A stretch of DNA of 64,000 nt from Sphingobacterium bovisgrunnientis (GTDB lineage: Bacteria; Bacteroidota; Bacteroidia; Sphingobacteriales; Sphingobacteriaceae). Numbering within the stretch: the first letter of the stretch is position 1; every line of letters begins with the position of its first letter. This document shows positions 48,741-58,330 of the stretch, piece by piece. The stretch spans positions 60,616 to 124,615 of the forward strand of contig NZ_WUQY01000006.1 in the NCBI RefSeq assembly GCF_009829085.1. The letters run 5' to 3'. The notes under the pieces are model-generated. The model saw only the letters and a list, made by a program, of their open reading frames with translations, made no database searches and was not told where the DNA came from. The translations under genes and the position numbers were made by a program.

Positions 48741-49436
48741 TTAATTTCGATATTGTTGGTGAACAACTAACTCATATTTATTTTCTGTAGTGTGTTTGAT
48801 TAATACAAAAGAGTAGTGCATTCCAGCTAGGATATTTATGTCTGTTTCTGCCAACATTTCGTTTGCATTATTTTTGACTGTAATTTTTTTATTGCCTGAT
48901 GATTGAGATACAAATTTGTAATTATTTGGTACTAATGTATTACCATCATAAGCTCTATTTGAAATGACCTTTGTATCTCCGATAAACAAATCCACACTTA
49001 TCCTATCAAAAGATAGATTCACAAATCGGAATGCACCGTTGGTAGATAAGTTACTTAATAATGTGTCGCTAACAACACGCTGACCAACTTTATTGTCAGC
49101 TTTATCAAAAACGATAGACGTATACAATAAGCTGTCTTTAATGGCGTAGGTACTATCTATTAAAATTTTATTTGATGAATCGATTGTTTGAATTTTACGA
49201 TTTCCAGGATAGAGGTAAACAAAATTAATTCCCTTAAATGGTAAAGGATTATTCATTGTTTGTATAAAATTGTTGTCTGCTTTATGTATAACGGAATTTG
49301 CTCCTGTGTACAAATTTATCATAGTGAAGCCAGCCTGAGGAACATTGGGTGAATTTAGGTCATCTTTCAGACAACTAGACAAGATAAGTGTGCTTAATAC
49401 TGCAAAGAAAAATAATTTAATATTATACGTATTCAT
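48741..49436 (-). CDS. DUF4397 lipoprotein
   Basis: A 231-residue exported lipoprotein (lipobox LILSSC, Cys22) with DUF4397 features: PQAGFTMINLYTGANSVIHKADNN, RFVNLSFDRISVDLFIGDTKVISNRAYDG. DUF4397 is a beta-sandwich domain of unknown function that is common in surface lipoproteins of Bacteroidota. Its role is unknown. Transcribed alone, after nhaA on the same strand but 208 bases away and beyond a terminator. Confidence 0.82.
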   Translation of the reverse strand: MNTYNIKLFFFAVLSTLILSSCLKDDLNSPNVPQAGFTMINLYTGANSVIHKADNNFIQTMNNPLPFKGINFVYLYPGNRKIQTIDSSNKILIDSTYAIKDSLLYTSIVFDKADNKVGQRVVSDTLLSNLSTNGAFRFVNLSFDRISVDLFIGDTKVISNRAYDGNTLVPNNYKFVSQSSGNKKITVKNNANEMLAETDINILAGMHYSFVLIKHTTENKYELVVHQQYRN

Positions 49437-49498
49437 AGTAATTTGTTTTAATACTTTGCTTATATAACGTGTTTATAAATACTTTAGCTACAATGATA

Positions 49499-49534
49499 TA
49501 AAAAAGGGCAACTCAAAAAAATGAACTGCCCTTC
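49499..49534 (-). terminator. Terminator of nhaA
   Basis: On the minus strand AAGGGCA, an AT-rich loop and TGCCCTT (49504-49533) are followed by a T run. It lies about 110 bases past the nhaA stop. Confidence 0.6.
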
Positions 49535-49643
49535 AAATATAGGGGGTTAGGTTGATTGCTTATACCTAAAGTTAACTATAAGTCCTGTTGTGTGTAATAA
49601 AAATTATGTTTAAATTAAATTTATTGTAGTTATATCGCTATAG

Positions 49644-50828
49644 TTAATTATTGGTAGGTTTTTCTTTTTTGCTCAAAGATGATAAGAAAACATACCCCGA
49701 AATACCAGCGATCAGAGAAGCTATAAGAATTGCTAGTTTAGCTTCTTCGATATGTAATGGGTCTGCAAAAGATAACATCGCTACGAAAATGGACATGGTA
49801 AAGCCTATTCCACTTAATAATCCTACACCAAACATATGTTTCCAACCTGCACTTTCTGGTAAAGAAGATAAACCTGATTTCACGCAAATAAAACAAGTAA
49901 ATAATATACCTACTGATTTACCGACTACAAGACCAATAATAATTCCTAATCCCATTGGTGATGACAAACCACCAATCATATCTGCACTTAGAACAATGAC
50001 AGTATTGACGAATGCAAAAATTGGGATAATGATAAAATTTACTGGTTTAGCTAGAATATGCTCTAATTTCTCCAATGGAGACTCCTTATCGTCAGGTGTA
50101 GTAGGTAGGGTCATAGCTGTCAATACACCAGCGATAGTAGCGTGAATACCAGAATGGTGAATAAAATACCACATAAATATTCCAGGTATGACGTAAGCCA
50201 AAATATTTTTGACACCAAACTTATTGAACGCGAGTTGTAAGGCAAATATTCCACCTGCATATACTAAGTATGTGTAGTGTAATTCGGAAGAGTAAAATAT
50301 TGCAATAACTAAAATTGCTAATAAATCATCCACAATTGCCAATGCCGCAAGAAATATTTTAAGGCTTGCAGGTACGCGCTTATCCAACATCGATATTACT
50401 GCTAATGCAAAAGCTATATCAGTAGCCATCGGAATACCCCAACCATGATGAGTGTCTGTATTATGATTAAAAAATGCATATATAGCTGCAGGCACTAATG
50501 CACCACCTATAGCCGCAAAAATAGGAAGAGCCGCTTTTTTAGGTGAAGCGAGTTCGCCTTCTACCAATTCCCGTTTTATTTCTAATCCAACCAGCAAAAA
50601 GAAAATTGCCATCAATCCATCATCCACCCATTGTTTTATACTATAATTTAATTGGATGGATTCATTTTCAAAACCAATTTTTGTAGATAAGAATGAAAGT
50701 AAACTATCTCCTAATGGAGAATTTGCTATAATAAGAGCTAGAATAACACAAATAAACAATAGAATTCCGCCTCCAGTACTGGATTCAAAAAACTCTTTAA
50801 ATGTGCGTAAATTGATAAGTTTTGACAT
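49644..50828 (-). CDS. nhaA: Na+/H+ antiporter NhaA
   Basis: Exchanges internal sodium for external protons in the inner membrane, for pH and sodium control. The 394-residue protein has about 12 helices and the family blocks FFLLVGLEIKRELVEGEL (about 76-93), GWGIPMATDIAFALAVISML (about 128-147, with the two-Asp sodium site in ALAIVDDLLAILVIAIFYSS), and GLLSGIGFTMSIFVAMLSF. Length is normal. It stands alone on the minus strand. Confidence 0.96.
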   Translation of the reverse strand: MSKLINLRTFKEFFESSTGGGILLFICVILALIIANSPLGDSLLSFLSTKIGFENESIQLNYSIKQWVDDGLMAIFFLLVGLEIKRELVEGELASPKKAALPIFAAIGGALVPAAIYAFFNHNTDTHHGWGIPMATDIAFALAVISMLDKRVPASLKIFLAALAIVDDLLAILVIAIFYSSELHYTYLVYAGGIFALQLAFNKFGVKNILAYVIPGIFMWYFIHHSGIHATIAGVLTAMTLPTTPDDKESPLEKLEHILAKPVNFIIIPIFAFVNTVIVLSADMIGGLSSPMGLGIIIGLVVGKSVGILFTCFICVKSGLSSLPESAGWKHMFGVGLLSGIGFTMSIFVAMLSFADPLHIEEAKLAILIASLIAGISGYVFLSSLSKKEKPTNN

Positions 50829-50866
50829 GATAATACTTTATTTATTGTTGCAAGTAGCAAATATAA

Positions 50867-52213
50867 TTAACTTTTGTACTTAAACCACTTGATTAGCTCT
50901 TTATAGCTTGCCTTTTTACCATACATTAATATACCAACACGGTAAATTCGTGCAGCAATCCAAGTGGTCAAAATAAACCCTAGAATTAATAAAAAAGCTG
51001 ACACAACAATCTGCCATGTAGGTACACCAAATGGAATGCGAACAAGCATTGCAATAGGAGAGGTGAAAGGGATGAAACTCAGCCAAGTAGCTACCGTACC
51101 ATGCGGATTGTTGATTAATACACCAAATGATAGTGCATAAGTCAACAAAAGCGGCATAGTAATAGGAAGTGTAAATTGAGAAGCTTCGGTCTCGCTATCT
51201 ACGGCAGAACCTACCGCTGCGAATAGAGCACTATAAATCAAATAACCGCCTAAAAAGAAAACAAAAAAGCATCCAATAATAAGAGGAAGATTGACCGTTT
51301 GAAGCATTGCAATAACTTCTGCTATGGATTCATTGTTTATGGAATTTGTGGAATTCTCTATTCCTTGATCTGTGAAAAATTGTGATTGCTGAGATGGATT
51401 GTTTAGCATTTGATTTGTTAATTCTTCTTGTGAGACAAAGGTCATAGAAGCAACGCCAGCTAAGGATATCGATACTATAATCCAAAGTGCAAACTGTGTT
51501 AAGCCAACTAGACCAATACCTACAATTTTACCCATCATCAATTCAAATGGTTTGACCGAAGAAATTATAACTTCTATTATTCTGCTATTTTTCTCCTCAA
51601 TAATGCCGCGCATCACCTGAGATCCATATAGGAATAATGAAATATAGACCAAAATAGATAAGGCTAAAGAAATGGCCATTGCTACTTCGGTATTGGATTC
51701 AGTTGTAGCACCATCTTCCTTGATCTCTTTAGACCGTATTTTGACATCTGATTTGATTGATCTTCGTATGTCTGCAGTTATACCGTATGTTTCATATTTC
51801 TTATCTTTTATGATCCGATTCAAACTGTCTCTTATTTCAGCTTCAATAGCTAGATTAGGTTTGTCATTAGATAAGAACTCCACAGACTCAGATTTATAGA
51901 AGTCTTTAGGGATATGCAATATGCTTGTTTTGGCTTCTTCTTTAGTGATTTTACTTATTTGCTCATTAAGATTTTGACTTTCTTTAAGGTATGTGACGTT
52001 TTTTGAAGAATTTAATTTCGCGGATACATCCGCCGAATCATCTACAACATAAACATAGGAATGGCTTTCGTCAAAACTTTTTTTAGTCAAAAAGATCACA
52101 CCAACATACATCGCGATAAAAAACAACGGAACCAAAAATGTAGTCAGCAAAAAAGATTTTTTGCGTACTCGAGTCAAGTATTCACGTTGGATGATAAGTT
52201 TAATTTTGTTCAT
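50867..52213 (-). CDS. ABC-2 type permease, NatB/YhaP-like
   Basis: A 448-residue membrane protein with one N-terminal helix (SFLLTTFLVPLFFIAMYVGVIFL), a ~150-residue periplasmic loop, and about five C-terminal helices; VMRGIIEEKNSRIIEVIISSVKPFELMMGKIVGIGLVGL is the NatB-type signature. NatAB exports sodium in Bacillus; YhaPQ and related sets carry other small molecules. It overlaps the 3' end of its ATPase gene by 14 bases. Substrate uncertain. Confidence 0.9.
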   Translation of the reverse strand: MNKIKLIIQREYLTRVRKKSFLLTTFLVPLFFIAMYVGVIFLTKKSFDESHSYVYVVDDSADVSAKLNSSKNVTYLKESQNLNEQISKITKEEAKTSILHIPKDFYKSESVEFLSNDKPNLAIEAEIRDSLNRIIKDKKYETYGITADIRRSIKSDVKIRSKEIKEDGATTESNTEVAMAISLALSILVYISLFLYGSQVMRGIIEEKNSRIIEVIISSVKPFELMMGKIVGIGLVGLTQFALWIIVSISLAGVASMTFVSQEELTNQMLNNPSQQSQFFTDQGIENSTNSINNESIAEVIAMLQTVNLPLIIGCFFVFFLGGYLIYSALFAAVGSAVDSETEASQFTLPITMPLLLTYALSFGVLINNPHGTVATWLSFIPFTSPIAMLVRIPFGVPTWQIVVSAFLLILGFILTTWIAARIYRVGILMYGKKASYKELIKWFKYKS

Positions 52214-53117
52214 ATGTGTGGGTTACTTTTTCTATAAATATATCGTGAATGCTAGGTACAATTTCTTTTACTTGATGGATTTGCACTTGTGGAATGAGGT
52301 AATTCAACACATCATTCAATTGAAATCCTGCATTAATTTTGATTTCAATTTGGACCAAATCGTCCTGCGCATGCAGTGCTATTAATTGATAAATTGAATT
52401 ATTATGATTCACCAAAGAACCTGTCGCTAGGAAGTCAATTAGGAACGATTGATTTTGGTATTGTTTTTTAATGTCTTTTACTGCACCATCCAATATTTTT
52501 TTTGATTTATTGATTAATGCTATGTTGTCACAAAGTTCCTCCACAGTTTCCATTCTATGGGTAGAATAGATAATTGTAGCCCCATTTTTATTGAGTTCTA
52601 ATATTTCTTCTTGAATGATTTGCGCATTGACAGGATCAAAACCCGAGAAAGGTTCATCGAGTATAATAAGCCTAGGGTCATGTAATATAGTAGCAATAAA
52701 CTGCACATTTTGTTGCATTCCTTTACTCAAATCTTCAATTCGCTTGTCCCACCACGTAGCGATATCCAACTTTTCAAACCAATAAGATAATTTCTTTTTA
52801 GCTTCCGTTTTCGAAAGGCCTTTTAGCTGAGCGAGATAAATCATTTGCTCCCCAACTTTCATCTTTCTATATAAGCCTCTTTCCTCTGGAAGATAACCAA
52901 TTTGTTCTATATGTTTGGGTGATAACAACTCGTTGTCAAAATATATCTTTCCCGAATCTGGAGCTGTTATCTGATTGATAATTCGTATCAGCGATGTTTT
53001 CCCAGCTCCATTTGGACCTAAAAGGCCAAATATTTTGCCTTCTGGAATATCTATGGATACATCGTCCAATGCTCGGTGATTAGCGTATTGTTTTACTATA
53101 TTTTGTAGTGATAGCAT
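52200..53117 (-). CDS. ABC transporter ATPase, NatA/YhaQ-like
   Basis: A 305-residue ATP-binding subunit with Walker A GPNGAGKTS, signature DLSKGMQQNVQF, Walker B LIILDEPFSGFDP and an H loop STHRMETVEEL. The extra C-terminal ~85 residues are typical of NatA/DrrA-type ATPases. It is first in a two-gene operon with the permease above. The gene is divergent from engB. Confidence 0.93.
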   Translation of the reverse strand: MLSLQNIVKQYANHRALDDVSIDIPEGKIFGLLGPNGAGKTSLIRIINQITAPDSGKIYFDNELLSPKHIEQIGYLPEERGLYRKMKVGEQMIYLAQLKGLSKTEAKKKLSYWFEKLDIATWWDKRIEDLSKGMQQNVQFIATILHDPRLIILDEPFSGFDPVNAQIIQEEILELNKNGATIIYSTHRMETVEELCDNIALINKSKKILDGAVKDIKKQYQNQSFLIDFLATGSLVNHNNSIYQLIALHAQDDLVQIEIKINAGFQLNDVLNYLIPQVQIHQVKEIVPSIHDIFIEKVTHTYEQN

Positions 53118-53206
53118 ATGTATGATATAGGTGGACTAAAATACTAATAAATCCCCGACCTTGTATGTGTAAATTGACGGGCATTTATATTTCATAAAAT
53201 TAATTC

Positions 53207-53214
53207 TACCTTTG
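53207..53214 (+). promoter_or_regulatory. -7 element directly before engB
   Basis: TACCTTTG (TAnnTTTG) ends only four bases before the ATG of engB at 53219. If used, the transcript would have virtually no leader. No clear -33 box is seen 19-20 bases upstream. Confidence 0.45.
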
Positions 53215-53218
53215 CTCT

Positions 53219-53842
53219 ATGCTAGTAAAAACCGCAGAATTTGTATGTAGCAATACAGAAGTTAGTAAATTGCCTGCTCCGAATTTACCGGAATACGCAT
53301 TTATAGGACGATCGAATGTAGGTAAATCGTCTTTAATCAATGCTTTGACGGGAAAGAAAGGTTTGGCAAAAACATCGCAAAAACCAGGTAAAACACAACT
53401 AATTAATCATTTTATTATTAATAATAATTGGTATTTGGTGGATTTGCCAGGCTATGGTTATGCGCAGACCTCAAAGAAAAATAGAGCGGATTGGGGAAAA
53501 TTTATACGTTACTATTTGACCAACCGACCGAATTTGCAATGCATTTTTGTTTTAATAGATTCTCGTTTAGAGCCACAAAAGATTGATTTGGATTTTTGTT
53601 GTTGGTTGGGTGAGAAAGGCTTGCCTTTCATGCTTATATTCACCAAAGGCGATAAGCAATCAACTGTGAAATCGGATCAAAATATAGCAAAATTTAAACG
53701 TGCACTATTAAAGTGGTTTGAAGAAGTGCCACAAAGGTTCTTAACTTCAGCTGAAGATAAAGTGGGTTTAGAGCCTATATTACAGACGATTGAAGATATA
53801 AATGCTGGTTTCCAGCATCCTATTATTGAAGAGGAGATATGA
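53219..53842 (+). CDS. engB: Ribosome biogenesis GTPase EngB/YsxC
   Basis: A 207-residue TrmE-Era-EngA-like GTPase needed for late 50S subunit assembly. G1 is GRSNVGKSS (30-38), G2/G3 are KPGKTQLINHF and DLPGYGYAQ, G4 is TKGDK. Cytoplasmic. First gene of a plus-strand unit: the ubiA-like gene overlaps its end by four bases (ATGA). Confidence 0.96.
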   Translation: MLVKTAEFVCSNTEVSKLPAPNLPEYAFIGRSNVGKSSLINALTGKKGLAKTSQKPGKTQLINHFIINNNWYLVDLPGYGYAQTSKKNRADWGKFIRYYLTNRPNLQCIFVLIDSRLEPQKIDLDFCCWLGEKGLPFMLIFTKGDKQSTVKSDQNIAKFKRALLKWFEEVPQRFLTSAEDKVGLEPILQTIEDINAGFQHPIIEEEI

Positions 53843-54702
53843 AGAAATATATGTCTTTAGTGCTATTTGCGCACAGTATTTTTGCTCTTCCTTTCGCATT
53901 TATTGGTTTCTTTTTGGCAATCAATACAACACAATTAGAGTTTAAATGGTCATTATTGGGTTTGATGTTAGTGTGTATGGTGACAGCGCGCAATGCTGCG
54001 ATGGCATTTAACAGGTATTTGGATCGTGATATCGATGCATTAAATCCACGTACAGCAGTACGCGATATTCCGGCAGGACGTATTAGCCCACAACAAGCTC
54101 TTTCTTTTACAATCGTAAACTGTATTGTATTTATAATTGCGACATATTTCATTAATCCAATGTGCCTATCATTATCACCAGTAGCATTATTTGTCGTGTT
54201 GTTTTATTCGTATATGAAGCGCATTTCACCATTATGTCACTTGGTATTAGGTTTAGGTTTAGGCTTAGCTCCAGTTGGTGCATATATGGTTGTTACAGGG
54301 CAATTTCATATTGTTCCTATTTTTTATGGCCTGGCCGTATTGACTTGGGTAAGTGGATTTGATATAATATATGCCTTGCAAGATGAAGAGTTCGATAGAG
54401 AAAATGGGTTAAATTCAATACCAGCTAATTTTGGAGGCACGATGGCACTTAAAATATCGGAAGTACTTCACGTGTTTTCATTCATATTGGTGCTTTTGCC
54501 CGCATTTTTTACACAAGTAGGACTATTATATTATATAGGAATTGCTTTTTATGGAGCACTATTAATTTATCAGCACCGTATCGTAAGTCCAACCGATTTG
54601 TCACGAGTGGATAGAGCATTTATGACTACAAATGGAATAGCGTCGGTAGTTTTTGCAGTGTTTTATTTACTGGATATTGCAAGTGGACATTGGATGTTTT
54701 AA
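53839..54702 (+). CDS. UbiA-like polyprenyltransferase
   Basis: A 287-residue integral membrane prenyltransferase with about eight helices. RNAAMAFNRYLDRDIDALNPRTAVRDIPAGRIS (about 52-84) is the first Asp-rich motif (NRYLDRDID) of the UbiA superfamily; IIYALQDEEFDRENGLNSIPANFG is the second. It attaches a polyprenyl chain to an aromatic acid. Because this phylum uses menaquinone, the likely role is the prenylation step of menaquinone biosynthesis (MenA or the MqnP of the futalosine route) rather than ubiquinone; sequence alone does not settle it. Translationally coupled to engB. Confidence 0.88.
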   Translation: MKKYMSLVLFAHSIFALPFAFIGFFLAINTTQLEFKWSLLGLMLVCMVTARNAAMAFNRYLDRDIDALNPRTAVRDIPAGRISPQQALSFTIVNCIVFIIATYFINPMCLSLSPVALFVVLFYSYMKRISPLCHLVLGLGLGLAPVGAYMVVTGQFHIVPIFYGLAVLTWVSGFDIIYALQDEEFDRENGLNSIPANFGGTMALKISEVLHVFSFILVLLPAFFTQVGLLYYIGIAFYGALLIYQHRIVSPTDLSRVDRAFMTTNGIASVVFAVFYLLDIASGHWMF

Positions 54703-54732
54703 CATATTATTTGGTGTAAACACAAAAAAATA

Positions 54733-54763
54733 TTGTCAATCCATTTTGAAATAATAATATTTG
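54733..54763 (+). promoter_or_regulatory. Probable promoter of topA
   Basis: TTG (54733-54735) and AATATTTG (54756-54763) are 20 bases apart, close to the -33/-7 consensus, with one mismatch in the -7 element. The topA ATG is 21 bases downstream. Confidence 0.5.
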
Positions 54764-54783
54764 CAGAAATCTTAACATATTAA

Positions 54784-57192
54784 ATGGCTAAAAATTTATT
54801 AATTGTAGAGTCGCCTGCGAAGGCAAAAACGATAGAGGGTTATCTAGGAAGTGACTTCTTGGTGAAGTCAAGTTATGGGCATATTCGTGATTTGGTGAAA
54901 ACCGATGATGCAATTGATACGGATAATAAATTTGAACAAAAGTATGAGGTTCCGGCTGATAAAAAGGCTGTAGTCAGTGAATTAAAGAAATTGGCTAAAG
55001 CTGCGGAAACAGTTTGGCTAGCGTCCGATGAGGACCGCGAGGGGGAGGCTATATCTTGGCACTTATTCGATACGTTAGGATTAAAGGAAGACAAAACAAA
55101 ACGTATTGTATTCCATGAAATCACAAAACCAGCGATTCTTAAAGCCATTGAATCACCGCGTAAGATTGATTACAATTTAGTAAATGCGCAACAAGCTCGT
55201 CGTGTATTAGATAGATTAGTAGGTTTTGAATTATCACCTGTATTGTGGCGTAAAGTAAAACCATCACTTTCTGCAGGTCGTGTACAGTCAGTAGCTGTAC
55301 GTTTGATCGTAGAGCGCGAACGTGAAATCAATAAATTTAATGCAGAGGCTTCGTTTAAGATCGTAGCAATTTTCAATACGGGTAAAGCGAAAGAATCCTT
55401 AAAAGCAGAATTGCCACATCGTTTTGCTAAAAAGGATGAAGCTGAAAAGTTTTTGAATGACTGTATTGCTGCAACTTATGCGGTAAATAATCTCGAGAAA
55501 AAACCTGCAAAGCGCAATCCTTCAGCACCTTTTACAACATCTACATTACAACAAGAAGCGAGTAGAAAGTTAGGATATTCAGTTGCTCGTACGATGCAAG
55601 TTGCGCAGCGCCTGTATGAAGCCGGACATATCACCTATATGCGTACTGACTCCGTTAATTTATCGGATACAGCGATTCAAGGTGCACAAGATGAGATTCT
55701 TAAAGCTTATGGTGACAAATACCATAAGATGCGTAAATATAAAACAAAGTCTAGTGGTGCTCAAGAAGCGCACGAGGCTATTCGTCCCACCTATTTTTCT
55801 AACCATAGCATTTCGGCTGATCCATCAGAAGTACGTTTGTACGAATTGATTTGGAAACGTGCGATTGCGTCGCAAATGAGTGAAGCAGAATTTGAGAAGA
55901 CTGTTGCAAAGGTTTCTGTGTCAACACGTAATGAAGAATTAACTGCGACTGGTGAAGTCATGAAATTTGATGGTTTCTTAAAGGTTTACATGGAATCTTT
56001 AGATGAGGAATCGGACAATTCAATAGATGAAGATGCTGATAATGCACTATTGCCTCCATTGGAAGTTGGTCAGTCGCTTTATCTAAATGATATGACGGCT
56101 ACAGAACGTTTCTCAAGACCTCCTGCTCGTTTTACGGAAGCTTCATTGGTAAAAAAATTAGAAGAATTGGGTATTGGTCGTCCTTCTACATATGCACCAA
56201 CGATTTCAACGATTCAAAATCGTGGCTATGTGGTAAAAGAAGATAGAGATGGCAAACCAAGGGATTTTAAAGTGTTGACTTTGAAAGAAGGTCAAGTTTC
56301 GGAAGTTATCAAAACTGAAATGACGGGGGTAGAGCGCAGTAAAATGTTCCCTACAGATATCGGTGTTTTAGTAAATGACTTTTTGGTAGAGCATTTTAAA
56401 GGGATTGTTGATTTTCATTTTACCGCAAAGGTAGAGCGTGAGTTCGATGAGATTGCGCAAGGAAATAAGGAGTGGACCGACATGTTGGAAAATTTCTACC
56501 GTCCTTTCCACTCTGAAGTAGAAGATACATTAGAAAATGCTGATCGCGCTACGCATGAGCGTGAATTGGGTGTTGATCCTGTTTCTGGAAAACCTGTAAC
56601 TGTACGTGTCGGACGTTTTGGGCCTTTGGTTCAAATTGGTGCACAAGATGACGAGGAAAAGCCAGTATTTGCTTCGCTGCGTAAAGGTCAAATGATCGAG
56701 ACTATCACTTTTGAAGAAGCCATGGAATTATTTAAGCTTCCGAAAAAAGTGGGTGAATTTGAAGAGAAAGAAATGACTGTAGCTATTGGTCGATTTGGCC
56801 CATATATTCGTCACAATTCTTCGTTTTATTCTTTGCCAAAAGGATTGGATCCTTTAGATGTGACGGTTGAGCAAGCAATTGAGATAATAAAAGAAAAACG
56901 TCAAAAAGATATTGAGAAAGTGATTCGTGTGTTTGATGAAAATCCAGATGCACAAATCGAAAAAGGCCGTTGGGGACCATTTGTACGTTTTGGAAAGCAA
57001 AATTTAAAGATTCCAAAAGGAATGGAAGTGGATGCGATTACTTATGCGGATGTGTTGAAGTGGGCAGAAGAAGACCCTAAAGCACCAAAAGCTAAGGCAA
57101 CGAAAACAACGAAAGCTGCTGCAGCGAAGACTACTACAAAAAAAGCTCCAGCAAAGAAAGCGACAGCTAAGGCTACAACGAAAAAGAAATAA
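54784..57192 (+). CDS. topA: DNA topoisomerase I
   Basis: Relaxes negative supercoils by transient single-strand breakage. The 802-residue type IA enzyme has the Toprim domain (LLIVESPAKAKTIEGYLG at 4-21, ASDEDREGEAISWH at about 81-94), and the catalytic Tyr285 in GHITYMRTDS. The C-terminal part contains three repeats of a (K/R)FGP-type domain (VRVGRFGPLVQIG, VAIGRFGPYIRHN, KGRWGPFVRFG) instead of zinc fingers, and a 33-residue Lys/Ala/Thr tail (KAKATKTTKAAAAKTTTKKAP...), histone-like, which may help DNA binding. Followed directly by a small gene and cmk on the same strand. Confidence 0.96.
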   Translation: MAKNLLIVESPAKAKTIEGYLGSDFLVKSSYGHIRDLVKTDDAIDTDNKFEQKYEVPADKKAVVSELKKLAKAAETVWLASDEDREGEAISWHLFDTLGLKEDKTKRIVFHEITKPAILKAIESPRKIDYNLVNAQQARRVLDRLVGFELSPVLWRKVKPSLSAGRVQSVAVRLIVEREREINKFNAEASFKIVAIFNTGKAKESLKAELPHRFAKKDEAEKFLNDCIAATYAVNNLEKKPAKRNPSAPFTTSTLQQEASRKLGYSVARTMQVAQRLYEAGHITYMRTDSVNLSDTAIQGAQDEILKAYGDKYHKMRKYKTKSSGAQEAHEAIRPTYFSNHSISADPSEVRLYELIWKRAIASQMSEAEFEKTVAKVSVSTRNEELTATGEVMKFDGFLKVYMESLDEESDNSIDEDADNALLPPLEVGQSLYLNDMTATERFSRPPARFTEASLVKKLEELGIGRPSTYAPTISTIQNRGYVVKEDRDGKPRDFKVLTLKEGQVSEVIKTEMTGVERSKMFPTDIGVLVNDFLVEHFKGIVDFHFTAKVEREFDEIAQGNKEWTDMLENFYRPFHSEVEDTLENADRATHERELGVDPVSGKPVTVRVGRFGPLVQIGAQDDEEKPVFASLRKGQMIETITFEEAMELFKLPKKVGEFEEKEMTVAIGRFGPYIRHNSSFYSLPKGLDPLDVTVEQAIEIIKEKRQKDIEKVIRVFDENPDAQIEKGRWGPFVRFGKQNLKIPKGMEVDAITYADVLKWAEEDPKAPKAKATKTTKAAAAKTTTKKAPAKKATAKATTKKK

Positions 57193-57194
57193 GA

Positions 57195-57608
57195 ATGAAG
57201 AAGGATTTGCCTGTTAATATAGTTGAGGATATCTCCATTGCGGTAGTGTTGGAAAATAGTACGCCTAATAACATTAGTTGGACTGTTTATTTGGTGAATG
57301 AAAAGGAAGTGGCTTTGACAAATGTTTTGGTTTCGTCGAAGGGTTATGGGGAGAAGGATGGTAAGGGAGTGAAAACGACCACTCTTAGACATTTTCTAGG
57401 GGATGTAGCTCCTAAAACTTCAGCTCAGATTGAAATTATTGATACGCAAATTTTCGGTTTGACGAATGAGTATTGGTTAAGCTTCTATATTGACAATACG
57501 ATTTACGACAAAAAATATATTTTCCTTCCTGAAAGTATTGTGGATGATAATTTATCAAAAGTGCCATTGGTGAATAAGCCTGGAGTTATAATCGGAGGTA
57601 ACAACTGA
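57195..57608 (+). CDS. Conserved hypothetical protein between topA and cmk
   Basis: A 137-residue protein of predicted beta-rich fold: IAVVLENSTPNNISWTVYLVNEKEVALTNVLVSSKGYGEKDGKGVKTTTLRHFLGDVAPKTSAQIEIID and later YWLSFYIDNTIYDKKYIFLPESI. No motifs of known function. It starts two bases after topA and its stop overlaps the cmk start (TGATG), so topA, this gene and cmk form one unit. I recall related proteins in the same place in Sphingobacteria, which is context, not a function. Confidence 0.78.
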   Translation: MKKDLPVNIVEDISIAVVLENSTPNNISWTVYLVNEKEVALTNVLVSSKGYGEKDGKGVKTTTLRHFLGDVAPKTSAQIEIIDTQIFGLTNEYWLSFYIDNTIYDKKYIFLPESIVDDNLSKVPLVNKPGVIIGGNN

Positions 57609-58282
57609 TGGCGAGAGAAAATTTTATTATTGCGATCGATGGATTTTCATCTTGCGGCAAAAGTACTGTTGCTAAGGCTATTGCCAAAAAGCTAAACTTT
57701 GTTTTTGTGGATAGTGGATCTATGTACCGTGCAGTGACACTTTATATTTTGCGGAATAACGTCGATTTAGAAGATACTGCAGCGATTAATAAAGCTCTAG
57801 AAAATATTCATATCGATTTTATTCCGAATACTGAAAAAACGCAAATTTTGCTAAATGGCGAAGATATTTCAGACGAAATTCGTCAAATGGAAGTATCTGA
57901 AAAGGTGAGTGAAGTAAGCGCAATTAAGGAAGTGCGTAGAGCGATGGTGGCGCAACAACAGCAACTGGGAGCGCGTCGCGACATCGTGATGGATGGGCGT
58001 GATATTGGAACTACAGTATTTCCGGATGCTGATCTGAAAATATTTATGACTGCAGATCCGTTGGTACGTGCAAATCGTCGTTTTGCAGAACTGACAGGCA
58101 AAGGCGAACAAGTATCCTTACAAGAAATTATTGAAAATCTAGCGCATCGTGATCACATCGATAGTACACGAGAAGAAAGTCCGTTACGTCAGGCTGAAGA
58201 TGCAATTGTTTTGGATAATTCCAATTTAACACAAGATCAACAACTTGAATTCGTATTACAAGAATACCAGAAAAGAAAATAA
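57608..58282 (+). CDS. cmk: Cytidylate kinase
   Basis: Phosphorylates CMP and dCMP with ATP. The 224-residue NMP kinase has a P-loop (GFSSCGKST, about 11-19), LNFVFVDSGSMYRAVTLY, and DGRDIGTTVFPDADLKIFMTA plus RREESPLR-type CMP-binding residues at the C-terminus (DSTREESPLRQAEDAIVLDNS). Length is standard. Translationally coupled to the hypothetical gene before it, and closed by a terminator. Confidence 0.96.
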   Translation: MARENFIIAIDGFSSCGKSTVAKAIAKKLNFVFVDSGSMYRAVTLYILRNNVDLEDTAAINKALENIHIDFIPNTEKTQILLNGEDISDEIRQMEVSEKVSEVSAIKEVRRAMVAQQQQLGARRDIVMDGRDIGTTVFPDADLKIFMTADPLVRANRRFAELTGKGEQVSLQEIIENLAHRDHIDSTREESPLRQAEDAIVLDNSNLTQDQQLEFVLQEYQKRK

Positions 58283-58294
58283 GATTTTAAACAG

Positions 58295-58330
58295 AAAGCC
58301 TTTTGAAAATACTCAAAAGGCTTTTTTATT
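58295..58330. terminator. Bidirectional terminator after cmk
   Basis: AAAGCCTTTTGA and TCAAAAGGCTTT around a six-base loop, with T and A runs. It also overlaps the stop of the convergent VOC gene. Confidence 0.88.

Noticed and set aside
49651..50145. 164-residue plus-strand frame inside nhaA
   Set aside because: Antisense of a certain gene, rich in Pro/Ile of the reversed membrane codons, with no recognisable domain.
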